A DNA stretch of 64,000 nt from an uncultured Spirochaetia bacterium. Lineage in GTDB: Bacteria; Spirochaetota; Brachyspiria; Brachyspirales; Brachyspiraceae. A program made the translations under genes and the position numbers. The stretch is from assembly GCA_947040495.1 (NCBI GenBank), contig CAMRBQ010000003.1:1-64000 (forward strand), written 5' to 3'. Every line of letters begins with the position of its first letter. Position 1 is the first letter of the stretch. Shown here in pieces: positions 20,348 to 28,644 of the stretch. A model generated the notes under the pieces. It was not told where the DNA came from and did not search any database. It saw nothing but the letters and a program-made list of their open reading frames with translations.

Positions 20348-21441
20348 AACGTCTAAATAAATATTTAGTCTCCGAGTATATAAAAATATTTTTTGGTTCG
20401 CTATTCTTTTTTGTAATGCTATTAACACTTGCAGATATAATTCCTAGAATGGAACATTATTTTGAATTTCCAGAACTAGTAAAAAATTTTATATTCTTTC
20501 ACCTCACAAGGGCAGCATATAATGCCTACTTCTCATTTCCATTATCATCTATGTTTGCCTCTACTTTTATATTAGGCACTATGGTTAAAAACAAAGAAAT
20601 GCTAGCATGTTATAATGCGGGAGTAAGCTTATTTAGATTCGCTACGCCACTATTTATTTTTGTTATAAGCCTATCCGTACTTCTAATACCATATTGGGAA
20701 TATATTGTAAGCCCATTTAATGAAATTTCATTTGTACATGAACAAATAGCATATCATAGGTCTTCATCAACAGAGCGAAATAATATACTTTTTTTTGGTT
20801 CAGATAACTATGTATATCACATAGATTCATATAATAATGTCAGTGATACAATGTCTAATTTAGTGCTCTTAAAAAAAGATAACAATGGTGATGATGAAAG
20901 TAGAATTAAAGCAAAGACAGCAACATGGGATACTAATAAAAATATATGGATTGCCAAAGATGTATCCATTGTAGATTTTAATTTTCCACTGGGTGGTATA
21001 GTAACAAATATTGATGATGCATATAATTTACGAACACATGATGAGTTTATCCTTGATGTAAAAGAAGAGCCTAGGCATTTCCAAAGAGAAAAAAGATTTG
21101 AAACACTATCATTTAGTAATATAAAAGAGCTTATAGATATAAGAAAATCTATAAATACTGATACAAAAGACCTTGAAACAGAATTCCAATTCCGACTTGC
21201 ATTTGCTTTTGCACCATTTGTCATTGTTGTTCTCTCTACATTATTTGCAAAATTTTCTACACAAAGTGTTTTGGTCGTAAGTCTAGCATTTGTTATAATA
21301 AGTGCCCTGATATACTATACAATACTTATGCTTGGTGTATCATTTGGACGTTCTGGATCTTTACCACCTATTGTTGGAGCATGGGCTGCTAATTTTATTT
21401 TTCTTGCAACATCCACCTATATTTTTAGAAGGTACTACTAA
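20344..21441 (+). CDS. LptF/LptG family permease (YjgP/YjgQ)
   Basis: 365 residues. The start, LNKYLVSEYIKIFFGSLFFF, is the family's hallmark: an amphipathic entry helix then the first membrane helix. Two or three membrane helices lie in the first 120 residues, a large periplasmic beta-jellyroll in the middle (about 120-270), and three helices at the end. LptF/G permeases with LptB drive lipopolysaccharide or similar glycolipid from the inner membrane to the outer membrane. A single copy is visible and cannot be told apart as F or G. Its ATG overlaps the stop of the DUF2225 gene, and a terminator follows. Confidence 0.88.
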   Translation: MKRLNKYLVSEYIKIFFGSLFFFVMLLTLADIIPRMEHYFEFPELVKNFIFFHLTRAAYNAYFSFPLSSMFASTFILGTMVKNKEMLACYNAGVSLFRFATPLFIFVISLSVLLIPYWEYIVSPFNEISFVHEQIAYHRSSSTERNNILFFGSDNYVYHIDSYNNVSDTMSNLVLLKKDNNGDDESRIKAKTATWDTNKNIWIAKDVSIVDFNFPLGGIVTNIDDAYNLRTHDEFILDVKEEPRHFQREKRFETLSFSNIKELIDIRKSINTDTKDLETEFQFRLAFAFAPFVIVVLSTLFAKFSTQSVLVVSLAFVIISALIYYTILMLGVSFGRSGSLPPIVGAWAANFIFLATSTYIFRRYY

Positions 21442-21483
21442 ATTTTCGTAAAATATATTCTTATTCATAGCTTAGTATATAAA

Positions 21484-21522
21484 AAATCCATAGATTTTAT
21501 TATAATTAAAACCTATGGATTT
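21484..21522. terminator. bidirectional hairpin terminator
   Basis: AAATCCATAG and CTATGGATTT form a 10-bp perfect stem with a 19-base AT loop, placed between the convergent LptF/G-family and FAD-oxidoreductase genes. It is flanked by A and T runs. Confidence 0.7.
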
Positions 21523-21562
21523 ATAAATATATTAGAATTATTTAATTTGGAATTATCTAATA

Positions 21563-22816
21563 CTATATCGCATATTCAAATGCACCTTTCTCATCTACCT
21601 TATAAAAATCTGAATATCGTATCTTATGTAATGGCTTTTTTATTTTACTTACATCGATATTGTTTTTTATAATATGGAGCCATATTCCCATCCTTGCAAT
21701 ACTACCTTGCAAAAGAACAGCGACAATTTTATTATCTTTAATTACATATCTATAGTATAGATTTCTATCTTCATATACATCCGACTGACAATTTGTATCA
21801 TCAACATTAACATTGCCAATAGTAAGTGTTGTAAGTCCATAGAAATTCATAGTATTTTTCATAGCATAAATATCAGTATACTCTTCTTTGCATCCAAGCA
21901 TATTCTTTGCAGCAACTACACCCTGATTTTTAGCATTAGGCCAAATTCCAGATTGCCCCGCACAATCGCCAGCAGCATATACATCGATATCTGAACTCTG
22001 CATATTTCTTTTTACTAATATTGACTTATCTGTTTGAATCCCAGAATCTTTTAAGAAAGCAAAGTTTGGTCGAACACCCGCAACAACAATTAAAAAATCG
22101 CATGGTATTTTTTCATTATTATCAAAACTCACAGCAGAAGCAAATACAGTATTTACAGCTGTTGCATTGCTATTTTCATCTAAATCTACAGATATTACTC
22201 TGCGACCAAGATAAAACTTAGCACCATGCTCTTCAAATAATTTTTGATATGTATATGCTGCTTTATCATCAAGCTGAAGTGGAGATATTCTAGGGAACAT
22301 CTCTATAAGGCTTACATCAACACCCTTTTCAAGTAGCCCATATGCAGCATCAAGGGCAGCAACACCAGCACCTACGATAACACATTTACTATTTGGTTTT
22401 GCATTTTCTATAATCTTATCGACATCATCAATATCTCTAAATACACATCTATTTTTTGCATCATGAAGCCCTTCTATAGGGGGAACAAATGGCTTTGCAC
22501 CAGTTGCAATTAATAGCTTATCATAGCCTACTTTTGTACCATCATCGAATATAACATTTTTTAAAACACTATCTACTTCACTAACATTTTTTGATGGCAT
22601 AACTGTAAGTCTATTATTGTCTGTAAAGAATCCCTTTGGAGCAAAATTTAAATTATCAAAACTACGCTCTCCATCAAGGTAATAATGTAGCATACATCTC
22701 GAATATGGTGCTTTATCACTCGCTATAATTGTAACCTCAACACTTGCATCTTCTTGTAATAAAGTTTCAGCACAGGCTATACCAGCAGGTCCCATTCCAA
22801 TAATAACACATTTCAT
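21563..22816 (-). CDS. FAD/NAD(P)-dependent oxidoreductase of the CODH operon
   Basis: 417 residues of the two-dinucleotide-fold oxidoreductase family. FAD binding is seen in VIIGMGPAGIACAE at the N-terminus and in VYAAGDCA near residue 286; NAD(P) binding in CVIVGAGVAALDAAYGL near 145-160. There is no redox-active Cys pair of the disulphide reductase kind. It begins in a TAATG overlap with the cooF stop, so it is the third gene of cooS-cooF-FNOR. In such operons the flavoprotein is thought to pass electrons from CO through the CooF ferredoxin to NAD(P)+, or to a peroxide or oxygen defence pathway. The acceptor is inferred. Confidence 0.85.
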   Translation of the reverse strand: MKCVIIGMGPAGIACAETLLQEDASVEVTIIASDKAPYSRCMLHYYLDGERSFDNLNFAPKGFFTDNNRLTVMPSKNVSEVDSVLKNVIFDDGTKVGYDKLLIATGAKPFVPPIEGLHDAKNRCVFRDIDDVDKIIENAKPNSKCVIVGAGVAALDAAYGLLEKGVDVSLIEMFPRISPLQLDDKAAYTYQKLFEEHGAKFYLGRRVISVDLDENSNATAVNTVFASAVSFDNNEKIPCDFLIVVAGVRPNFAFLKDSGIQTDKSILVKRNMQSSDIDVYAAGDCAGQSGIWPNAKNQGVVAAKNMLGCKEEYTDIYAMKNTMNFYGLTTLTIGNVNVDDTNCQSDVYEDRNLYYRYVIKDNKIVAVLLQGSIARMGIWLHIIKNNIDVSKIKKPLHKIRYSDFYKVDEKGAFEYAI

Positions 22817-23277
22817 TATAGTACCTCCTCAACAACTATAGCTTTCTTTGGGCATGAATCTACACATGAAGGCTTATGCTCTTTATCCTTACAAAAATCA
22901 CATTTTACAACATGGGTATTTGTAAGTCTATCTGGACTTGCCATTCCATATGGGCAGCTCATAACACACATGAAGCATTTGCCACATATATCTTTATCAT
23001 ATTCGACATAACCACTTTTTAGATTTTTGACAAGTGCACCACTCATACATGCCTCAACACATTTTGGGTCATCACAATGCCGACAAAATAAAGGTATATA
23101 TCTACCTTTGCCATCGCTATCTATATGATTGCGTGATTGATTTGATTCGCTTAGCATATTGAGTGTATAAAATGAATCATCTTTAGACTGACTTTCATCT
23201 CTATGGGCACTCATGCATGCAAATGAACAATTTAGACAACCATCGCATTTATCGGTTTTAATTATTATCCTTTTCAT
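22816..23277 (-). CDS. cooF: CooF-like 4Fe-4S electron-transfer protein
   Basis: 153 residues with four groups of Cys for iron-sulphur clusters: CDGCLNCSFAC near residue 11, CRHCDDPKCVEAC near 65-77, CGKCFMCVMSCP near 98-109, and CDFCKDKEHKPSC with DSCP near 127-143. This is the CooF/HycB-type polyferredoxin pattern. It would carry electrons from the CO dehydrogenase to the flavoprotein encoded next. It starts 12 bases after cooS and overlaps the flavoprotein gene by one base, so the three genes should be co-translated. Confidence 0.88.
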   Translation of the reverse strand: MKRIIIKTDKCDGCLNCSFACMSAHRDESQSKDDSFYTLNMLSESNQSRNHIDSDGKGRYIPLFCRHCDDPKCVEACMSGALVKNLKSGYVEYDKDICGKCFMCVMSCPYGMASPDRLTNTHVVKCDFCKDKEHKPSCVDSCPKKAIVVEEVL

Positions 23278-23289
23278 AAATGCTCTCTC

Positions 23290-25176
23290 CTATATACCAA
23301 GTAAAGAACGTTTTTCTAGTATAATAGCTTCCAATTTATCAGCACTACTTTTTACTTCCATATCTATAATAAGCTGCCCACCTGTAAGTTCTTTCATTTG
23401 ATTTGTAAATACATCGACAGCAACATTACTTCCAGTAACAAATGGAGGCAATCCTAAATGTAATGGCAAGCCAAGTGCAAGACCAAAACATCCATCTGCC
23501 AAAGCCTGTTCTTCGAGCCACTGCGGTGCACTTAATACTACAGGCAACTGTGGTAAATCGACACCAGCAAGTTCTGCAAGTTCAACGACAACAAGCTCAA
23601 GGCGTCCTATTGATAAACATGGTCCAAAGTTTAAAGCAGGTGGTATACCAAGTTGTTCACATACTGCTTTTAAATTTGGTCCAGCAAAATTAGCAGCAGC
23701 AGGGGTCATAAGTCCACAATTTTCTATACCACCAGTAGAACAGCCCGCAGAGAGAACTAATATATCACGAGCAATCAATTCTTTTGTTAGTTCAACTGTG
23801 AATACATCATGCCCAAGGGCAGTCATGTTAGAACAACCGACAATACCAGCAACACCCTTTATCATTCCCTTCAATATTAAGTCAAGTAATGGCTGAAGAT
23901 TTCCACCAAGTAATTTTCCTAATGAACCCTCACTTACTCCAGTTATTGTTTCTTTATTACCATGATTTGGTATATTAATTTTAACATTAGGACGGCGTGC
24001 TTTATATGAATTGATAAATTTATCTATAATTTTATCTGATAACTCTTTTTCATCATTATCATAAAAAGGCATATATTCCGCATTAGCTTTTTTTGCAACA
24101 TCATCAAGACATATTTGTACAATACCTAAATCATCACAAATAGGCTCTATACCGGGTAGTGTACAGTTAAATTCTGACAATACTCCATCTATAGCACCAG
24201 TAGAAAGTACTGCTTCACTTGTGAAGTTATTACCAGCATGCCCTGCAAATACTTCCTTGTAGTGCACACCACGTAATTGTAAATCTTGCCCGACACATGT
24301 ACAACCCACAAGCTTAAAACCTTTTGCACCAGCATCTTGTGCTTTTTTAACAACATCTGGGTCTATCATTTTATCTTGTAAATAGGCTATCATTGAATGC
24401 TGATGCCCTGTTATCATTACATTTATATAATCTGGGTCAATAACATGTAAGCCAACAGCAGCTTGTACTATTTCAGGCTCGCCAAGCATAACATCATTTA
24501 AAAGGTTTGTCAGTGTAAGTCCATATAAACCAGTAGAAATACCCAGTTTTAAACAATGTAAATACATATTAACTGGGTCACTATTTAGATTTGTAGAGCT
24601 TTTTACAATACCGTTAAATACCTCGCCTTTTGCACCGCCGGGAAGTATACCAAGTTCTTTCCATTTTTCATAACGTGGCTTATATGCTATTTTTTCAACC
24701 AATTTCATCTTTTCATATTCAGGAGCATATAGATCAGCCAAAACCATGTCTGCAACTTTGACACATTTTTCATGGTCATCCATAGAACTAGCATCAATAC
24801 CAAATTTCTTGCATAAAGAATTGAGGGCATTTTTACCCTTTATAGTACCTTTATTAAGACCAGTGTTTCTAAGATTGAGTGCTGTATTCTCTACAACATG
24901 GATATAACAACCACTACCAGCAGCAACTGCCCTCAGGAAATTTCTAGCGACAATAGTATCTGCATTCGCACCACAAATACCATGCTGCCCCTCTGGTGTT
25001 ATACGGCATGGTCCATTAGAGCATAACCTACAACATATCCCTTGTAAACCAAAGCCACACTTCACACTCTGTCCTTCAACACGGTGATGAGCAATTTCTC
25101 TATCTAATGTACTTATAAACTCTTTTAATGGCTTATCTGCACATTCACATATATTATGACTATAAACATCATTCAT
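23290..25176 (-). CDS. cooS: anaerobic Ni-Fe-S carbon monoxide dehydrogenase, catalytic subunit
   Basis: 628 residues, the usual CooS length. Cluster ligands are visible: D-cluster Cys40 and Cys48; B-cluster Cys49, Cys52, Cys57 and Cys68 in CGFGLQGICCRLCSNGPC and HGICGA. C-cluster candidates are the His in TGHQHS and the Cys in VGCTCVGQD, IEPICDD, GIVGCSN, SAGCSTGG and NFGPCLSIG. It oxidises CO with water to CO2, two protons and two electrons. The start has GGAGG seven bases upstream. No cooC (nickel insertion ATPase), acetyl-CoA synthase or energy-conserving hydrogenase gene is in the window, so the operon fits CO detoxification or electron supply, not autotrophy. Confidence 0.95.
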   Translation of the reverse strand: MNDVYSHNICECADKPLKEFISTLDREIAHHRVEGQSVKCGFGLQGICCRLCSNGPCRITPEGQHGICGANADTIVARNFLRAVAAGSGCYIHVVENTALNLRNTGLNKGTIKGKNALNSLCKKFGIDASSMDDHEKCVKVADMVLADLYAPEYEKMKLVEKIAYKPRYEKWKELGILPGGAKGEVFNGIVKSSTNLNSDPVNMYLHCLKLGISTGLYGLTLTNLLNDVMLGEPEIVQAAVGLHVIDPDYINVMITGHQHSMIAYLQDKMIDPDVVKKAQDAGAKGFKLVGCTCVGQDLQLRGVHYKEVFAGHAGNNFTSEAVLSTGAIDGVLSEFNCTLPGIEPICDDLGIVQICLDDVAKKANAEYMPFYDNDEKELSDKIIDKFINSYKARRPNVKINIPNHGNKETITGVSEGSLGKLLGGNLQPLLDLILKGMIKGVAGIVGCSNMTALGHDVFTVELTKELIARDILVLSAGCSTGGIENCGLMTPAAANFAGPNLKAVCEQLGIPPALNFGPCLSIGRLELVVVELAELAGVDLPQLPVVLSAPQWLEEQALADGCFGLALGLPLHLGLPPFVTGSNVAVDVFTNQMKELTGGQLIIDMEVKSSADKLEAIILEKRSLLGI

Positions 25177-25242
25177 AAAAAGTCCTCCAAAATTTATAAG
25201 TGTCTATATAATTCAATATACAAACATCTTCATATACCATAT

Positions 25243-25270
25243 AGTCTATCAATTATTATCCCCTTGTCAA
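25243..25270 (-). promoter_or_regulatory. putative promoter of the cooS operon
   Basis: On the minus strand TTGACA (25270-25265), a 16-base spacer and TAGACT (25248-25243) lie about 70 bases before cooS. The -35 is exact, the -10 matches at four of six positions. Confidence 0.4.
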
Positions 25271-25438
25271 TAAAATACTAAATAAAAAGCAATATTTACT
25301 AGTTTATATTATCAATAATAAATATATATTTTCTAATATCATATAAATAAATTATACCACATAAAAATTGTGTATGTATTATGACTATTCATATATAGTT
25401 AACAATATCTAATCTAAGAATACAGGAGCGTTTCCATC

Positions 25439-25528
25439 ATGAAAAGTAATAAAAGTGGTATAATAATGCTAGCTATTTGTGTAATTTCAGTAATTGCTAC
25501 ATTTATAATTATTACCTTATATGTGTAA
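25439..25528 (+). CDS. 29-residue single-span membrane peptide
   Basis: A short ORF in the 530-base gap between cooS and the GLUG lipoprotein gene. ATG at 25439 has AGGAG ten bases upstream. The product starts with a charged stretch (MKSNKSG) followed by about 20 hydrophobic residues (IIMLAICVISVIATFIIITL) and ends YV. It would be a tiny N-in membrane protein. The good ribosome site and clean topology argue for a real gene; its small size argues for caution. The rest of this gap holds only the cooS promoter and AT-rich sequence in which I see nothing else. Confidence 0.45.
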   Translation: MKSNKSGIIMLAICVISVIATFIIITLYV

Positions 25529-25706
25529 TATATAAAGTAAATTTCTAACTTTTATAATAAAAAATATGATATTATCATTAGTATTTGCAATCAAAATACT
25601 ATATATAGCTTGACTTTTAATTTGTTATCATTATATTAAATAGTATATGATACCTTTTATTAGATAGGCTCATATAATTATAAAATATTTTAATTGGGAG
25701 TACGAG

Positions 25707-27020
25707 ATGAAAACTAAATTAATGTTATTGATTTTTTCTCTTTTGTTTATGGTCATAGCATCATGTTCTAAAGAGGGAGACGATGAAACTTCTGATCCAA
25801 CACCTACATGGGATGGTACTACAGAAAGTAAACCTGAAGGTGCTGATGGTGACAGTTTTGAGATAACCGAGCCTGAACACTTAGCTTGGCTTGCTAAGGC
25901 AGTAAATGAAGGAAATTCATTCAAAAATAAAACCATTACACTTAAAACAGATATCGATTTAGATAATAAAGAATGGCCTATGATAGGTACATTAACAGCT
26001 GATCCAAATGGTGAGTATAATACAAAAGACTATACAGGTGAACCATTTAGTGGTACATTTAATGGTGATAATAATATCATAAAAAATCTAAAGATTGAGC
26101 AGCCTGATAGAATAGGTGTTGGACTATTTGGTTTTGTAGCAGATGGAGCAACAATAAAAAACCTAAGAGTAGAGGGTGGTGCAGTTAATGGTGGTGGATT
26201 TGTAGGAGGTATAGTTGGTAAAGGCGTTGGTAGAACATCAAATGATGACGCTACAACTAGCATAGTTAATACTACTGAGGCTACTAAGATTACTCTAGAA
26301 AGAGTATCTGTTGGTGCACCTCTCACAGTAACTGGTGGGACCGCATCAAAGGCTTCCATCGTTAATAATGCTAATGCTCCGTTTAATGCAAGACCTACTG
26401 GTGGTGTTGCTGGCTCTATATTAGGTGGCGATATGTCATATGCATATAATGATGGGGCTCTTGTTAAAGGTACTGATTGGGTAGCCGGTGTTATTGCTTG
26501 TTTACATGATGGTCAACTTATACATAGTTATAATTCAGCCAATGTAGGAATTGTGGAAGGTGGATATGGAAACATTATTGGTGGTGTAACAGCCCACTCA
26601 TTAGCAGATAATAAAAGAGATTGGCCAACTACTGTAAGCGCTAGAACATTTAATGTATTCAATCAGGGTACAATAGATGGAAAGGAACAAGTTGGTGGAG
26701 TTTTGGCTTGGCATGAATTAGGAGATATCAGTGGATCATTTAATATAGGTAATGTTGATGGTGATGCAGGTACAACAGGTCAAATAGTTGGAAAAACAAT
26801 TACTGTAAGTCCTAATCCAACAGTTGGTCTTAAAGGAAAAAATAAATATTTACCAAACAAAGGTCTTGAAGTTGGTAATGGTGAATATGGTCCTAGCGGT
26901 ATAGCAGGTGAGGAATTTACTGGTCAAATTGACGGTAATGAACTTGCAGAGGCGTTGAATGCTCAAGCTGGCGGCGAGGATATTTGGGTAGAAGACGGTA
27001 GTGGAGTTAAATTAAAATAG
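25707..27020 (+). CDS. GLUG-repeat surface lipoprotein
   Basis: 437 residues. The N-terminus is a lipoprotein signal (hydrophobic core then VIASC), so it is anchored by a lipid on Cys21. After an acidic, Thr/Glu/Pro-rich spacer comes a repeat region from about 130 with Gly-rich units such as GGFVGGIVGKG, GGVAGSILGG, VAGVIACLHD and VGGVLAWHEL, each followed by Ser/Asn/Tyr-rich strands. These resemble GLUG motifs of bacterial surface adhesins and proteases, which fold as a beta-helix. GGGAG precedes the ATG. A strong terminator follows directly, so it is monocistronic. A role in adhesion or surface display is an inference. Confidence 0.75.
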   Translation: MKTKLMLLIFSLLFMVIASCSKEGDDETSDPTPTWDGTTESKPEGADGDSFEITEPEHLAWLAKAVNEGNSFKNKTITLKTDIDLDNKEWPMIGTLTADPNGEYNTKDYTGEPFSGTFNGDNNIIKNLKIEQPDRIGVGLFGFVADGATIKNLRVEGGAVNGGGFVGGIVGKGVGRTSNDDATTSIVNTTEATKITLERVSVGAPLTVTGGTASKASIVNNANAPFNARPTGGVAGSILGGDMSYAYNDGALVKGTDWVAGVIACLHDGQLIHSYNSANVGIVEGGYGNIIGGVTAHSLADNKRDWPTTVSARTFNVFNQGTIDGKEQVGGVLAWHELGDISGSFNIGNVDGDAGTTGQIVGKTITVSPNPTVGLKGKNKYLPNKGLEVGNGEYGPSGIAGEEFTGQIDGNELAEALNAQAGGEDIWVEDGSGVKLK

Positions 27021-27054
27021 TTTGAAACTATAAAGATTTAAATCTGATAACAAT

Positions 27055-27091
27055 AAAAAAGCATTCACTATTTATTAGTGAGTGCTTTTTT
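27055..27091 (+). terminator. Rho-independent terminator
   Basis: AAAAAAGCATTCACTA pairs with TAGTGAGTGCTTTTTT, a 16-bp stem with one mismatch and a 5-base loop and a T run. It ends the GLUG lipoprotein gene and may also serve hydG arriving from the other strand. Confidence 0.85.
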
Positions 27092-27119
27092 ATTATACTT
27101 TATTTAGATATAGTATCTG

Positions 27120-28532
27120 CTAATAATAAATATCTCTTTTGCCATTTTCTATTTCGGCTAGATTTGCCCTTATATCTTTTTTCGTCTTTTCATTTTCGAT
27201 ATCGCTATCAATCATTTTATCAATGAGTTCAAAGCCTTTTTGTTTGAGACTATCATCTGCAAAATCATGCAAATATTCGGCATATGTAAATATCGCATTC
27301 GGCAAACAATGAGCCTTGATTAAACCGGGCTTTGCCAAATCCATAAAATCTTTACCAACACGCCCAAGCCTATAGCAGCCCGTACAAAATGATGGTATAT
27401 GATTATGTGCCGTTACATCTTCAATGACCTCATGTAGGCTTCTATGGTCACCTAGAGAGAACTGGCTTTCCTTCCCAACATTATTATCCCCTTCACTATC
27501 CTCTTCATGCGTATAGCCGCCGGGGTTTGTCCTACTGCCCGCAGAAATTTGCGATATGCCAAGTTCAAATGCATCAGTACGCATTTTGGCATTTTCCCTT
27601 GTGCTCAATATTAGCCCCGTATATGGAACTGCTATCCTCAAAACCGCTATAATTTTTTTGAAATCATCATCACTTATATCAAATGGTGGCGACATACTGA
27701 TATCACTACCCAAGGCAGGCTCAATTCTAGGCATAGATATTGTATGTACGCCTATTCCAAACTCCCTTTCAAGATATTTTATATGCTCAAGTAATGCAAG
27801 TATCTCATATTTATAATCATAAAGACCAAAGAGCACACCAACACCGACATCTTTAATACCACCCATAAATGCCCTATCCATTCCATGCATCCTATAGCCA
27901 TAATCTTTTTTAAGCCCACCTATATGTAGCTTTTTATATGTCTCTTCATGATATGTCTCTTGGAATAATTGATATGTGCCTATATTATATTTTGCAAGTT
28001 TTGTAAATTCATCCACCGACAGTGGTGCTATATTTATATTAACACGCCTTATATTATGTTTGTCTAGATTTGTATCATACACAGTCTTTATAGATTCAAA
28101 TACATATTCTAGCCCCTCTTTTGGATAACTCTCCCCCGCAACAAGCAATACCCTTTTATGCCCTTGCCTAAGTAGCTCTTTAGTTTCATTTCTAATTGCA
28201 TCTTGACCTAAGGCTTTGCGAACAAGTGTTTTATTGCTACTGCGAAATGCACAATATAAACATTCATTAGTACATAAATTTGATATATAAAGTGGTGCAA
28301 AAAGTACAAGCCTATTGCCATATATAGTTTGCTTTATATATTTTGCTGTGTCATATATTTTATTTATTAAATCTTTGTCATCTGTTTTGAGAAGCGATAA
28401 AACCTCATTGCTATCAATACCATTTAATTCACGGGCTTTTTGAATAATGCCATCAATATGTGAACTACTTGTATCGATATCTTTATTTAGCATATCCATA
28501 ATTTTATTATTATCTATAATATTTTGTTCCAT
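27120..28532 (-). CDS. hydG: [FeFe]-hydrogenase maturase HydG
   Basis: 470 residues. The radical-SAM cluster motif CTNECLYC (Cys87, Cys91, Cys94) is of the CX3CX2C type. The C-terminus carries the second HydG cluster motif: FCTGCYR and, 22 residues later, HCLPNA. These distinguish it from ThiH. HydG splits tyrosine to give the CO and cyanide ligands of the [FeFe]-hydrogenase H-cluster. AGGAG lies seven bases before the ATG. The partner maturases HydE and HydF and the hydrogenase itself are not in the window. Confidence 0.93.
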   Translation of the reverse strand: MEQNIIDNNKIMDMLNKDIDTSSSHIDGIIQKARELNGIDSNEVLSLLKTDDKDLINKIYDTAKYIKQTIYGNRLVLFAPLYISNLCTNECLYCAFRSSNKTLVRKALGQDAIRNETKELLRQGHKRVLLVAGESYPKEGLEYVFESIKTVYDTNLDKHNIRRVNINIAPLSVDEFTKLAKYNIGTYQLFQETYHEETYKKLHIGGLKKDYGYRMHGMDRAFMGGIKDVGVGVLFGLYDYKYEILALLEHIKYLEREFGIGVHTISMPRIEPALGSDISMSPPFDISDDDFKKIIAVLRIAVPYTGLILSTRENAKMRTDAFELGISQISAGSRTNPGGYTHEEDSEGDNNVGKESQFSLGDHRSLHEVIEDVTAHNHIPSFCTGCYRLGRVGKDFMDLAKPGLIKAHCLPNAIFTYAEYLHDFADDSLKQKGFELIDKMIDSDIENEKTKKDIRANLAEIENGKRDIYY

Positions 28533-28556
28533 AGCAATACTCCTAATAAATAAATA

Positions 28557-28595
28557 GGCTATGCTTTCAAACTATAAAAATAGAGAAACATAGCC
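28557..28595 (-). terminator. hairpin between the activase gene and hydG
   Basis: GGCTATG and CATAGCC form the outer stem, with TTTC/GAAA continuing it inside. On the minus strand it follows the activase gene and is trailed only by TATTTATTTATTA, so termination would be weak; it could instead be a hydG leader element. Confidence 0.4.
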
Positions 28596-28644
28596 CAAGT
28601 ATTAAGTTATTTTATTTAATAAATTATCATCAAAAAAATATTAT

